Below, in pieces: positions 1 to 6,303 of a stretch of 6,660 bases of DNA (within the stretch, counting starts at the first letter, position 1; every line of letters begins with the position of its first letter). The stretch is from BM707 sp041592975 (GTDB lineage Bacteria; Desulfobacterota; Desulfuromonadia; Desulfuromonadales; UBA2294): the NCBI GenBank assembly GCA_041592975.1, contig JBFHOZ010000129.1, forward strand, positions 1 through 6,660, in the 5' to 3' direction. The notes under the pieces are model-generated. The model saw only the letters and a program-made list of their open reading frames with translations. It was not told the origin of the DNA and searched no databases. A program made the translations under genes and the position numbers.

Positions 1-598
1 CCGTCGACGGATCACCGAGGAGCGGCGCCAGACCTTCGTCCTGAAACCGGGAGGTGGCAGCGGAAATGCAAGCGGCGATGCTGGAGCGCTGCATTTCCAC
101 GTTCGCCATTTCGGCGAGACCGACGACGCCGAGCGGAAAGCTGTACTGCGCCAGCACATCCTCCCCGGCGGTAACGACGATTTCGGTGCTTCCTCCGCCG
201 ATGTCGACGATCACGGCGGCTGCCGGTACCGGGTCGATCGCCGCCAGAACTCCGGACGCGCTGAGATGCGCCTCCTCCTCGCCGCTGATAATCCTGAAGG
301 GAATGCCCAGCTCGCGCCGGATGCGCTGCGCGAACTCCTCGCCGTCGGCGGCCGCGCGGAGCGCTTCGGTGCCGACTCCAAAGATGGTTTCGACATTGTA
401 TATCCCGGCGATGGCGACGACATCGCGCAACGCAGAAAGGGTCCGCTCCGCCGATTCCGGAGCGAGACCCTTTGCCGTTTGCCCCCCCTTGAGGCGGGTG
501 ATCCTTCTTTCGTAGCGTCCGGGGCGGACGCGCCCCCCGGCGACGTCGCCGACGAGCATCCGCACCGTGTTGGAGCCGACGTCAATCGCCGCCTGCAC
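1..598 (-). CDS. Ppx/GppA family phosphatase, N-terminal part (cut by the left window edge)
   Basis: Exopolyphosphatase / guanosine pentaphosphatase family, cytoplasmic, hydrolysing inorganic polyphosphate or pppGpp. The first 199 residues are visible and the frame is open to the window edge. They carry the actin-like ASKHA-fold signatures of the family: phosphate-1 loop IDVGSNTVRML (residues 5-15), GTEALR (76-81), SGEEEA (105-110, with the glutamates implicated in catalysis in Ppx), phosphate-2 loop DIGGGSTE (132-139) and SFPLGVVGLAE (153-163). The start is GTG at 598-596, sharing its G with the TAG stop of the Na/Pi transporter gene. A GGGAAG ribosome site (604-609) lies inside that gene's end, so translation is probably coupled. 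The C-terminal part is not visible, so a short Ppx-type form (about 300 residues) cannot be told from a long GppA-type form. The family call is firm; the choice between Ppx and GppA is open. Confidence 0.93.
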   Translation of the reverse strand, partial: MQAAIDVGSNTVRMLVGDVAGGRVRPGRYERRITRLKGGQTAKGLAPESAERTLSALRDVVAIAGIYNVETIFGVGTEALRAAADGEEFAQRIRRELGIPFRIISGEEEAHLSASGVLAAIDPVPAAAVIVDIGGGSTEIVVTAGEDVLAQYSFPLGVVGLAEMANVEMQRSSIAACISAATSRFQDEGLAPLLGDPST

Positions 599-2304
599 TA
601 TTTCTTCCCGACGACGGCTTCGGCGATGTTGTAGGTATGGTCGCCGATCTTTTCGAAATTGTGCAGCATGTCGATAAAGATCAGGCCCGACAGCACGGCG
701 CATTCGCCGGTGTTGAGGCGGCTGATGTGGTTGTCACGCAGGGAGCGCTCGAGCTGATCGACCCTGTTCTCCATCTCCTCCGACCGCGACATGTGGTCCC
801 TGGCGGCCCCTTTTTCCATGCTGTCGATGACATAGTCGAGAAACTCGCGGGTCTGCCGGGAAATCTCCTCGAGTTCTCCCATGGCGATCTCGGAGAAGGC
901 GACCTTCTCCTCGATGCGCCGCCGTGCGAGCCGCCAGAGGTTTTCGCAATGATCGCCGACCCGCTCGATGTCGTTGACCATGTGCATCAGCGAGGCAATC
1001 TCCTCGGACGTCTCCTGGGCGATCGATTTTTGCGACAGGGAAACCAGGAAATCGGTGATCTCTTTCTGCATCATGTCAATCAGTTCTTCGCGCTCCTCAA
1101 GCTTCTTGATCCGCTTCAGATCCCCTTCCTGCATGAACTGCAGGGTGCGGTCGAAATTCTTGAGCGCAACTTTCGCCATCCGCCGGGTTTCGGCGCGGGC
1201 CTGGCCAAGGGCGATCGGCGGCGTGTTGAGAACACGGTTGTCGAGATACTTGAGACGGAAGTCGACGACCTCGTCGACCCCCGGAATGATCTTGGTCGCC
1301 AGCTTGGCAAGCACGCCGACAAAGGGCAGGAAAACCAGAACGTTGATGATGTTGAACAGCGTGTGGGTATTGGCGATATAGCGGGCGATATAGGGTTTGT
1401 CGCCGACCTCGGCGCCAAGGGCCGCGGCCTGCTCCGGCGTCTGCACGACAAAATCGGCGGCGCCGCCGACAATCGGCGACGTAATGTAGGTGATGAACTC
1501 CATGTAGTACGGGAACAGGATCAGTATGTAGATCGTTCCGAGCGCATTGAACAGAAAGTGTGCCAGCGCGGTCCGACGTGCGGCAAGGTTGGTGCCGATG
1601 GCGGCCAGGTTGGCGGTGACGGTGGTGCCGATATTTTCGCCGAGGATCAGGGCGACGCTCGCCTCGAAGGTAAGCAGCCCGCTGCTGGCCAAAGCAAGGG
1701 TGATGCCGATGGTGGCGCTGCTGCTCTGCACGATGATGGTCAGGATGGCACCGATCAGGACGCCGAGCAGATGGTTGTTGCCGACGGTCAGGAAGATCGC
1801 CTTGAAGGCCTCGCTCCCCTTTACCGGGTCGAAAGCCTGCTTCATGACGGAAAGGCCAAAGAAAAGCATGCCGAAACCGAGGATGATCTCGCCGATGTAG
1901 ACCCACTTCTTGCTTCTCGCAAAAAGCTTCAGCCCGGCACCGAGACCGATCGCCGGCAATGCGTACTTGGTGATCTTGAAAGCAATCAGCTGGGCGGTAA
2001 CGGTGGTGCCGATGTTGGCGCCGAGGATCACGCCGATCGACTGAACCAGAGACATCAGGCCGGCGTTGACGAAACCGACCACCATGACGGTCGTCGCGCT
2101 GGAAGACTGTACAATTGCTGTGACCGCCAGGCCGACGAGCATGCCGATCATCCGGTTGTTGGTCAGGGCGGCGAGGATTTTCCGGATCCGGTTTCCGGCA
2201 ACCTTCTGCAACCCCTCCGACATGATTTTCATGCCGAAAAGAAACAGTCCAAGACCGCCGACGAGGCCGAAAATCAGCTTCTTGTTCAACAATAGTTCAA
2301 GCAC
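598..2304 (-). CDS. Na/Pi cotransporter family protein with C-terminal PhoU-like domain
   Basis: Inner-membrane sodium-coupled phosphate carrier of the NptA/YjbB (PF02690) type, 568 residues. The two inverted family repeats are visible: QSSSATT (66-72) followed by GANIGTT (95-101), and QSSSATIG (193-200) followed by GENIGTT (222-228), set among hydrophobic membrane segments up to about residue 340. From about 365 to 562 a charged helical region resembles PhoU, with its paired acidic motifs NDIERVGDH (444-452) and FEKIGDHTYN (550-559). In PhoU such motifs bind metal and the protein senses or limits phosphate uptake; here the domain is fused to the carrier and probably gates it. The start is GTG, preceded by AGGAG seven bases upstream. 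The gene overlaps the downstream Ppx/GppA gene by one base. Transport could be of phosphate export type, as proposed for YjbB; the sequence does not decide direction. Confidence 0.95.
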   Translation of the reverse strand: MLELLLNKKLIFGLVGGLGLFLFGMKIMSEGLQKVAGNRIRKILAALTNNRMIGMLVGLAVTAIVQSSSATTVMVVGFVNAGLMSLVQSIGVILGANIGTTVTAQLIAFKITKYALPAIGLGAGLKLFARSKKWVYIGEIILGFGMLFFGLSVMKQAFDPVKGSEAFKAIFLTVGNNHLLGVLIGAILTIIVQSSSATIGITLALASSGLLTFEASVALILGENIGTTVTANLAAIGTNLAARRTALAHFLFNALGTIYILILFPYYMEFITYITSPIVGGAADFVVQTPEQAAALGAEVGDKPYIARYIANTHTLFNIINVLVFLPFVGVLAKLATKIIPGVDEVVDFRLKYLDNRVLNTPPIALGQARAETRRMAKVALKNFDRTLQFMQEGDLKRIKKLEEREELIDMMQKEITDFLVSLSQKSIAQETSEEIASLMHMVNDIERVGDHCENLWRLARRRIEEKVAFSEIAMGELEEISRQTREFLDYVIDSMEKGAARDHMSRSEEMENRVDQLERSLRDNHISRLNTGECAVLSGLIFIDMLHNFEKIGDHTYNIAEAVVGKK

Positions 2305-2311
2305 AGCAGCA

Positions 2312-2316
2312 CTCCT
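2312..2316 (-). promoter_or_regulatory. Ribosome binding site for the Na/Pi cotransporter
   Basis: AGGAG on the minus strand, seven bases before a GTG codon. It fixes GTG (2304-2302) as the start, since no nearby ATG has such a site. Confidence 0.75.
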
Positions 2317-2365
2317 GTCAAGTTAACGCATTACGGACCGTGGCCGGGGTGGGACGCTGGACAGG
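2314..2365 (-). repeat. 6-bp inverted repeat in the leader of the Na/Pi cotransporter gene
   Basis: CCTGTC (2360-2365, minus strand) can pair with GACAGG (2314-2319), which overlaps the AGGAG ribosome site, leaving a 40-base loop. Pairing could hide the ribosome site. Six pairs over a long loop can easily arise by chance. The rest of the 83-base gap (2305-2387) holds no convincing terminator or promoter. Confidence 0.2.
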
Positions 2366-2387
2366 TGAGACTTTAATCAATGGATGG

Positions 2388-3029
2388 CTATTTTTCAATT
2401 GAAAAAGGGTGCGAGAAGGAAAGTTTTCGGCCTTCACGGGACTGGATGGCGGTCTTCAGTTCGACGCTGCTTTCGTCGATGATTTCGATGTTGAAATAGA
2501 GCATCCCGGAGGCCTCCTCGCGGTGACCGAGCGGACCGGTTCTGAGGGGCAAAAGCCGTGCCGCAGCCGGCAGCCCTTCACCGACATAGGGGCGGTCGCT
2601 GGCCATTTCCGTCGATGCGCGATGCTGCTCAAGGTCGACAATATCGTAATAACCGACATACGGGAACGGGAGAAAGGCGGAAAACCGGGGATTGAGGATG
2701 GCGTTGACCTCCTCTGGCGGGATCGGCGAGAGACTGTTCCCATCGCTGTCGAGCAATGTGAAGGCATCGAGGGGAATATCGACACTTGATCCGCTGCCGT
2801 TTCTGATGACCAGATAGAATGCCGCAATCGGGGTTTTGATGTCATAGCCGCCGACCGCGGTGTCCTGAACGCGGGCGGTGACGATGAGTCCGGAATGGCT
2901 GATGGCGATGGACTGGTCCGCCGGGTTGACGGTTGCGCCGGGCGTCATCGGCCGAGGGACGATTTTCACGCTGCTGCATGCGGCCAGAAAAAGAAAAAGC
3001 AGCAGGGCGATAACCTTGATCCGCATCAT
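2388..3029 (-). CDS. Predicted outer-membrane lipoprotein of unknown function
   Basis: I do not recognise the family. With the ATG at 3029 the product is 213 residues and begins with a classic lipoprotein signal: MMRIK, a hydrophobic run, then lipobox LAAC with Cys18 as the lipidated residue. Ser at +2 suggests sorting to the outer membrane by the E. coli rule. The mature part alternates hydrophobic and polar residues (AFYLVIRN, FTLLDSDGNSL, MLYFNIEII), which suggests a beta-sandwich, with a PIPPEEVNAIL segment in the middle; this is inference. The frame stays open to an ATG at 3056, but that would place LNLPEGGS before the signal peptide and overlap the preceding gene by 17 bases. The ATG-ATG pair at 3029/3026 follows AAGGGGG at ribosome-site distance, so one of these is the start. 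It is the last gene of the envelope cluster, 10 bases after the cyclic-nucleotide-binding gene. Confidence 0.85.
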   Translation of the reverse strand: MMRIKVIALLLFLFLAACSSVKIVPRPMTPGATVNPADQSIAISHSGLIVTARVQDTAVGGYDIKTPIAAFYLVIRNGSGSSVDIPLDAFTLLDSDGNSLSPIPPEEVNAILNPRFSAFLPFPYVGYYDIVDLEQHRASTEMASDRPYVGEGLPAAARLLPLRTGPLGHREEASGMLYFNIEIIDESSVELKTAIQSREGRKLSFSHPFSIEK

Positions 3030-3033
3030 GGAG

Positions 3034-3040
3034 CCCCCTT
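3034..3040 (-). promoter_or_regulatory. Ribosome binding site that sets the lipoprotein start
   Basis: AAGGGGG on the minus strand, 4 bases before the first and 7 bases before the second of two adjacent ATG codons (3029, 3026). It overlaps the TGA stop of the preceding gene by one base, so translation may be coupled. The spacing favours the second ATG. Confidence 0.6.
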
Positions 3041-3516
3041 CAGGAAGGTTCAGCAAGAGACCACATCAGCATCTCCCGGTACTCTTCGTTGTTTTGCCTG
3101 ATACGATCGGAAAAGACCCTGATGATATTGCGCATCACCGTCAAGGCGATTTTCGGTTTGACCTCGCAGAGTTTTTCGAAATCCGACTTCTTGATACTCA
3201 GAAGGACGGCGTCATCCTCGACCCTGGCCGTTGCCGAGCGGGGGGCGCCGTCAAGGATCGCCATTTCGCCGAAAACTTCCTGCTGGTTCAGCGTCACCAG
3301 CACTTTTTCGTCCCCCTCGGCGATCAGCTTGGAGATCTTGATCCGTCCGCTCTTGATCAGGTAGAGGGACTCCCCCGGCATTTGTTCGACGAAAACGGTC
3401 TTCCCCGCCGAGAGTTTCTTCTCGTAGAAGAGCGACGCCAGGATGTCAATCTCCTTGTCGTCGAGATCCTTGAACAGGAAACAGTCCTTCATTTTGGACA
3501 GGTCGATGTTTGCCAT
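3040..3516 (-). CDS. Single-domain cyclic nucleotide-binding protein (Crp-type sensor domain, no HTH)
   Basis: A 158-residue cytoplasmic protein made almost entirely of a Crp/cNMP-binding beta-roll (about residues 12-120). The phosphate-binding cassette is FGEMAILDGAPRSATA (82-97), with Glu84 and Arg93 in the places that contact the ribose and cyclic phosphate in cAMP-binding proteins, so ligand binding looks intact. Other family marks are GESLYLIKSGRIKI (48-61) and the initial FKDL (15-18). After the domain comes a helix, VMRNIIRVFSDRIRQ (127-141), resembling the dimerisation helix of Crp, and then the protein ends; Crp and Fnr proteins run to about 210-230 residues with a helix-turn-helix that is absent here. 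No signal peptide or membrane segment is seen. It therefore probably acts by protein contact rather than on DNA. It lies 7 bases after the small OmpA gene and 10 before the lipoprotein gene. Its ribosome site is weak (a G-run about 12 bases upstream). Confidence 0.92.
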   Translation of the reverse strand: MANIDLSKMKDCFLFKDLDDKEIDILASLFYEKKLSAGKTVFVEQMPGESLYLIKSGRIKISKLIAEGDEKVLVTLNQQEVFGEMAILDGAPRSATARVEDDAVLLSIKKSDFEKLCEVKPKIALTVMRNIIRVFSDRIRQNNEEYREMLMWSLAEPS

Positions 3517-3523
3517 CAGCTTG

Positions 3524-4009
3524 TTATTCCCCCCCGGTGACTTCCACCGGAATGTCGGCCCTCCCCCACGGGTTGTCGTAAACTGTTACCTGCACGACCC
3601 TCTTGCCGGCGGCGGGAACCTCCTCGGGGAGGCTCGGTCCGAAGCCGGTGATGTAATGATCCAATGATACACCATGATGGGTCCTGAGGAAACGTTCAAC
3701 CGCCCGGGCGCGCTCGATGGACAGCTTGTAGTTTCTTTCGCGGTCTCCTTCCGGGCTGGCAAACCCCTCGATGCGGATCATCTTCTTCTCCAGGTCAAGG
3801 CTCCGCAGTCGGTCAGCGCTGCCGGCAAGAACCTCCCTCGCCTCTGCAGTGAGAGTCGAGGAGTTCGCTCCAAACTCAACGGTGCAGATGACGTCGCGCT
3901 TGTTCAGCAGGGAGTCGGCGTTGCTGGCGGATTCGACTTTCACTTTCGCGGCGTGCGAAAAGGACGCAAGAATAAAGAGGATGACGAGATGAATGAACAG
4001 ATTTTTCAT
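3524..4009 (-). CDS. Small secreted OmpA-domain protein, variant peptidoglycan-binding site
   Basis: A 161-residue periplasmic or envelope protein. Residues 1-20 form a signal peptide (MKN, hydrophobic core, cleavage likely after SHA). Most of the rest, about 38-145, is one OmpA C-terminal domain: CTVEFGANSSTLT (42-54), IRIEGFASPEGD (78-89), NYKLSIERARAV (93-104) and the late ITGFGPSLPEEV (120-131). In canonical domains the GHTD motif supplies an Asp and the LSxxRA motif an Arg that hold the meso-diaminopimelate of peptidoglycan. Here Arg100 is kept but the Asp position is Ser85 (GFAS), 15 residues upstream as expected. The GxASPEG form is known to me from OmpA-like proteins of Bacteroidetes. 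There is no barrel or lipobox. The gene starts 6 bases after the barrel-OmpA gene with only a poor ribosome site, so coupling is likely. A G7 run ends the coding region just before TAA. Confidence 0.9.
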   Translation of the reverse strand: MKNLFIHLVILFILASFSHAAKVKVESASNADSLLNKRDVICTVEFGANSSTLTAEAREVLAGSADRLRSLDLEKKMIRIEGFASPEGDRERNYKLSIERARAVERFLRTHHGVSLDHYITGFGPSLPEEVPAAGKRVVQVTVYDNPWGRADIPVEVTGGE

Positions 4010-4015
4010 GACTGA

Positions 4016-5608
4016 TTACTCGGCTGGCACCAGCACCAGCAGCTCCACTCTCCGGTTTTGTGATCGACCTTCCTGGGTGTTGTTGTCCGCGAGCGGGCTC
4101 GATTCGCCAAATCCCTTGACGAATACGCGGCTCGCGTCGACACCGTTCTTGGCAACGAGGTGCATGGCGTATTCTACAGCACGATTATAGGAAAGTTCAT
4201 TGTTGTAGCGTTCCGACCCGGTGCTGTCGGTATGCCCCTCAATGCGCATCGCATACCATTTGTTGTCGCGACTCAGTTCGACGGCAATCATCGACAGTGC
4301 CGCCGAGCCCTCCGGGGAGAGGGAGAACTGGTCAACCTCGAAGGAGAATTCGGGCAGGATGAAGCGGCGATAAACCTTCGCCTTTTTTGCCGTGTCGACT
4401 GCCGCTCGGTCGACGGTGCCCATCGCCGGCGGACCGAGCGGCGAAACCGGTTGTTCGGAGAAATTGCGCGCGAAGGCCTCCGACTTTGCGATGTTCTGGC
4501 TCGAATCCAGGGTGATTTCCTGAACCTCCTCGACCGGAACCTCGACCGCCGTCGATGCCGGCGCCGCCTCGAGGAGGGTCGGCAACGAAACGACCGGGAT
4601 GGCCGGAGGCGACGGATCGGTCAAACTTTCCGGTGCGTCGCCGGTATCCGGCACCTGGGGCATGGTCGCCGGCGCGACATCGAGCTGTTTCGGTCTGGTC
4701 AACAGCGGCGACAGAGACTTGATCTTGAGCGTCTTGACCGGCTCCTTTTTCGTCTCGATGACGGCGTCCTCCTCCGGCAGGGACTTTCTCTGGACGCGGC
4801 TGTACGAACCGATGCCCTGGCAGCTGGAGAGGCCGACCAGGATGCGGGTCTCCGGAGCCAGGCCGATGTCATCTCCCTCGAGCGGGCCGCCGTAGCCGAC
4901 ATTGATAGTCAGGTGCGGGGAGAGGTGGTACTGAAAACCAGCCATCCATTCCCCCGCCTCGACCGGTATCGGCTGGTCCTCCTCGTAAAACTCGGCCTCG
5001 GCGATGATCCGCAGGCGATCGATCGGCAGAAACTCGATGCCACCACCGTAGCCGACGATATCCTCGAACGGGCCGATGCCGGCTGCCAGGTTCTCCTCCT
5101 TGTCGAGCACCCCCCCCCATCCGTGCACGCCGAAACGGCGGATCTTCAGGGAGAGAATTCCCCGACCGAGGAAATCGGTCAGCCCGTCGACATCGGGATC
5201 TATGGAAACGGCGCGGCGGAACTGCCCTTCAATGGCGAACTTCACCGGCGACGATCGTTTCCCCAACAGGCGGAGCTTGGTTCCGATCAGGGCGTAACCA
5301 CGGCCGCTGTCGGTCTCCTCGTCATTGAACATGAGGTTCGGAAAAGAACCGTAAGCCTCGAGAAACGAGCCCAGGCCGAGGGTGACGGAAAACGGCATGA
5401 TCGTCGCGTCGTATTCAGCAGGCGGAGTCTTTCCCCATTCGGAATAGTCCCCCCAGAGCCCGATACAGATGTTCCCCGAATTGAGAGTCTGGGCGGTCGG
5501 CTGCGTCAGCAGGCCGGTCGTTCCGCAGTACGTTGGCTGTCCCCACGCGCCGGTGAATGCGAACATGACAAGCAGGGTTGCCAGCAGGGCTCTGAAGGCG
5601 AATTTCAT
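4016..5608 (-). CDS. Outer-membrane beta-barrel protein with C-terminal OmpA peptidoglycan-binding domain
   Basis: A 530-residue envelope protein in three parts. Residues 1-23 are a signal peptide (MKFAFRALLA, cleavage likely after AWG). About 24-265 looks like an outer-membrane barrel: alternating strands rich in Gly and aromatics, opening with GTTGLLTQPTAQ, a pattern like that of the YjbH family (resemblance only). About 270-411 is a Pro/Glu/Ser-rich linker. About 412-527 is a canonical OmpA domain with GHTDSTG (458-464), ELSYNRAVEY (471-480) and GRSQNRRVELLV (514-525); Asp461 and Arg476, the diaminopimelate-binding pair, are both present. It should link the outer membrane to peptidoglycan. 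I chose the ATG at 5608 because the signal peptide starts there and a weak GGA lies upstream; the frame is open to ATG at 5650, which adds 14 residues and has no ribosome site. A G9 run encodes Trp164-Val167. It heads the envelope cluster. Confidence 0.9.
   Translation of the reverse strand: MKFAFRALLATLLVMFAFTGAWGQPTYCGTTGLLTQPTAQTLNSGNICIGLWGDYSEWGKTPPAEYDATIMPFSVTLGLGSFLEAYGSFPNLMFNDEETDSGRGYALIGTKLRLLGKRSSPVKFAIEGQFRRAVSIDPDVDGLTDFLGRGILSLKIRRFGVHGWGGVLDKEENLAAGIGPFEDIVGYGGGIEFLPIDRLRIIAEAEFYEEDQPIPVEAGEWMAGFQYHLSPHLTINVGYGGPLEGDDIGLAPETRILVGLSSCQGIGSYSRVQRKSLPEEDAVIETKKEPVKTLKIKSLSPLLTRPKQLDVAPATMPQVPDTGDAPESLTDPSPPAIPVVSLPTLLEAAPASTAVEVPVEEVQEITLDSSQNIAKSEAFARNFSEQPVSPLGPPAMGTVDRAAVDTAKKAKVYRRFILPEFSFEVDQFSLSPEGSAALSMIAVELSRDNKWYAMRIEGHTDSTGSERYNNELSYNRAVEYAMHLVAKNGVDASRVFVKGFGESSPLADNNTQEGRSQNRRVELLVLVPAE
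5110..5118 (-). repeat. G9 homopolymer inside the barrel-OmpA gene
   Basis: Nine consecutive G on the coding (minus) strand, covering the end of Trp164, Gly165, Gly166 and the first base of Val167. Loss or gain of one base would shift the frame long before the OmpA domain. It is the longest mononucleotide run I saw in the window. Confidence 0.9.
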
Positions 5609-5637
5609 AATATTTCCAGGCAATAGCAATTCATCGA

Positions 5638-5666
5638 TAAATAACATCAAGCAGTCTTTAAATCAA
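5638..5666 (-). promoter_or_regulatory. Possible sigma-70 type promoter before the envelope cluster
   Basis: In the AT-rich 70-base gap before the barrel gene, TTGATT (5661-5666) and TATTTA (5638-5643) stand 17 bases apart on the minus strand. They match the consensus at 4 and 3 of 6 positions, so this is weak. The cluster may instead be read through from the carbonic anhydrase-like gene, since no terminator is visible in the gap. Confidence 0.22.
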
Positions 5667-5678
5667 TAAACATGCATC

Positions 5679-6191
5679 TCAGAACATGTCCGAGTAGGCG
5701 TTTTTGTAGCCGATATAGTTCCTCGCTGACTGCAGCAGATGCGCCTTTTCCTCGCCTGTCAGCGTCCTCTTCACCCTGGCCGGCGTGCCGATGACGAGGG
5801 ATCCTGCGGGAATACGGGCTCCAGGCGCGACCAGTGCACCCGCACCGACGATGCAGTCAGGTCCGACTTCTGCACCGTCGAGAACGATGGCGCCGATGCC
5901 GATCAGGCAGCGATCGCCGATGGTGCAGCCGTGCAGGGTGACGTTGTGGCCGACTGTCACGTCGTCGCCGATCCGGGTCGGATGCGTCAGGTTGGTGACA
6001 TGGACGACGCTGCCGTCCTGGATGTTGGTCCGGGAGCCGATCCGGATCAAGTTGACGTCACCGCGGACAACCGCCTGAAACCAGACGCTCGATTCTTCGC
6101 CGATAACGACGTCGCCGATGATCGTGGCGTTCGGCACAACCAGGGCCGTAGGGTCGATTTGGGGGTTTATTTCGCCAAAAGGGAGTATCAT
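5679..6191 (-). CDS. Gamma-class carbonic anhydrase family protein (left-handed beta-helix)
   Basis: A 170-residue cytoplasmic hexapeptide-repeat protein of the gamma carbonic anhydrase / YrdA group, normally a trimer with a metal between subunits. Three histidines match the zinc ligands of this family: His64 in SVVHVT, His82 and His87 in VGHNVTLHGC. Other conserved marks are VVRGDVN (41-47) and NIQDGS (56-61), which supply the Arg, Asp and Gln of the active-site region. Hexapeptide turns such as IGDDVT, IGDRCL, IGIGAI and VGPDCI run from about 14 to 136, and a C-terminal helix (about 145-165) closes the protein; length is typical. Many members show little carbonic anhydrase activity, so the substrate is uncertain. 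I start at ATG 6191, which has AGGA six bases upstream; the frame opens at GTG 6227, but that codon has no ribosome site and would add 12 residues before the usual MILPFG start. Confidence 0.93.
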   Translation of the reverse strand: MILPFGEINPQIDPTALVVPNATIIGDVVIGEESSVWFQAVVRGDVNLIRIGSRTNIQDGSVVHVTNLTHPTRIGDDVTVGHNVTLHGCTIGDRCLIGIGAIVLDGAEVGPDCIVGAGALVAPGARIPAGSLVIGTPARVKRTLTGEEKAHLLQSARNYIGYKNAYSDMF

Positions 6192-6197
6192 GGCCGG

Positions 6198-6201
6198 TCC
6201 T
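6198..6201 (-). promoter_or_regulatory. Ribosome binding site that sets the carbonic anhydrase-like start
   Basis: AGGA on the minus strand, six bases before ATG 6191. It favours this ATG over the upstream in-frame GTG at 6227. Confidence 0.6.
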
Positions 6202-6239
6202 GACTTTGCGGGAGTCGATTCATACACTAAACATAGCTA

Positions 6240-6254
6240 ACAATTACCGTGCCA
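6240..6254 (-). promoter_or_regulatory. Candidate sigma-54 (RpoN) promoter for the carbonic anhydrase-like gene
   Basis: The minus strand reads TGGCACGGTAATTGT. Against the sigma-54 consensus TGGCACG-N4-TTGC it matches 10 of 11 fixed positions with exact spacing; the single miss is T for the last C of the -12 box, an important position. Transcription would start near 6228, giving a leader of about 36 bases that includes the AGGA ribosome site. A TTGGCA hexamer overlaps it but has no -10 box at proper distance. Confidence 0.45.
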
Positions 6255-6261
6255 AGACGAC

Positions 6262-6303
6262 TGGATCGGAGACCTCATTCGCGCTGGAGTGATGTGGATC
6301 GGA
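6262..6303 (-). repeat. 9-bp direct repeat upstream of the candidate sigma-54 promoter
   Basis: TCCGATCCA on the minus strand occurs at 6262-6270 and again at 6295-6303, 33 bases apart (about three helical turns), just upstream of the candidate -24 box. It could be an activator site or chance. Confidence 0.35.

Noticed and set aside
637..2295. A 552-codon open frame on the plus strand
   Set aside because: It is the exact antisense of the Na/Pi transporter, whose family motifs are unmistakable. The product is a low-complexity mix of Asp, Gly, His, Gln and Arg with no domain I recognise, as expected for an antisense frame in GC-rich DNA.
2316..2321. A perfect TTGACA -35 hexamer on the minus strand before the Na/Pi gene
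   Set aside because: It overlaps the ribosome site, and a -10 box at 16-18 bases would lie inside the coding region; none is present there.
4160..5626. A 488-codon open frame on the plus strand
   Set aside because: It is antisense to the barrel-OmpA gene, rich in Arg, Asp and Gly without recognisable motifs. The minus-strand frame has a signal peptide and a canonical OmpA domain.
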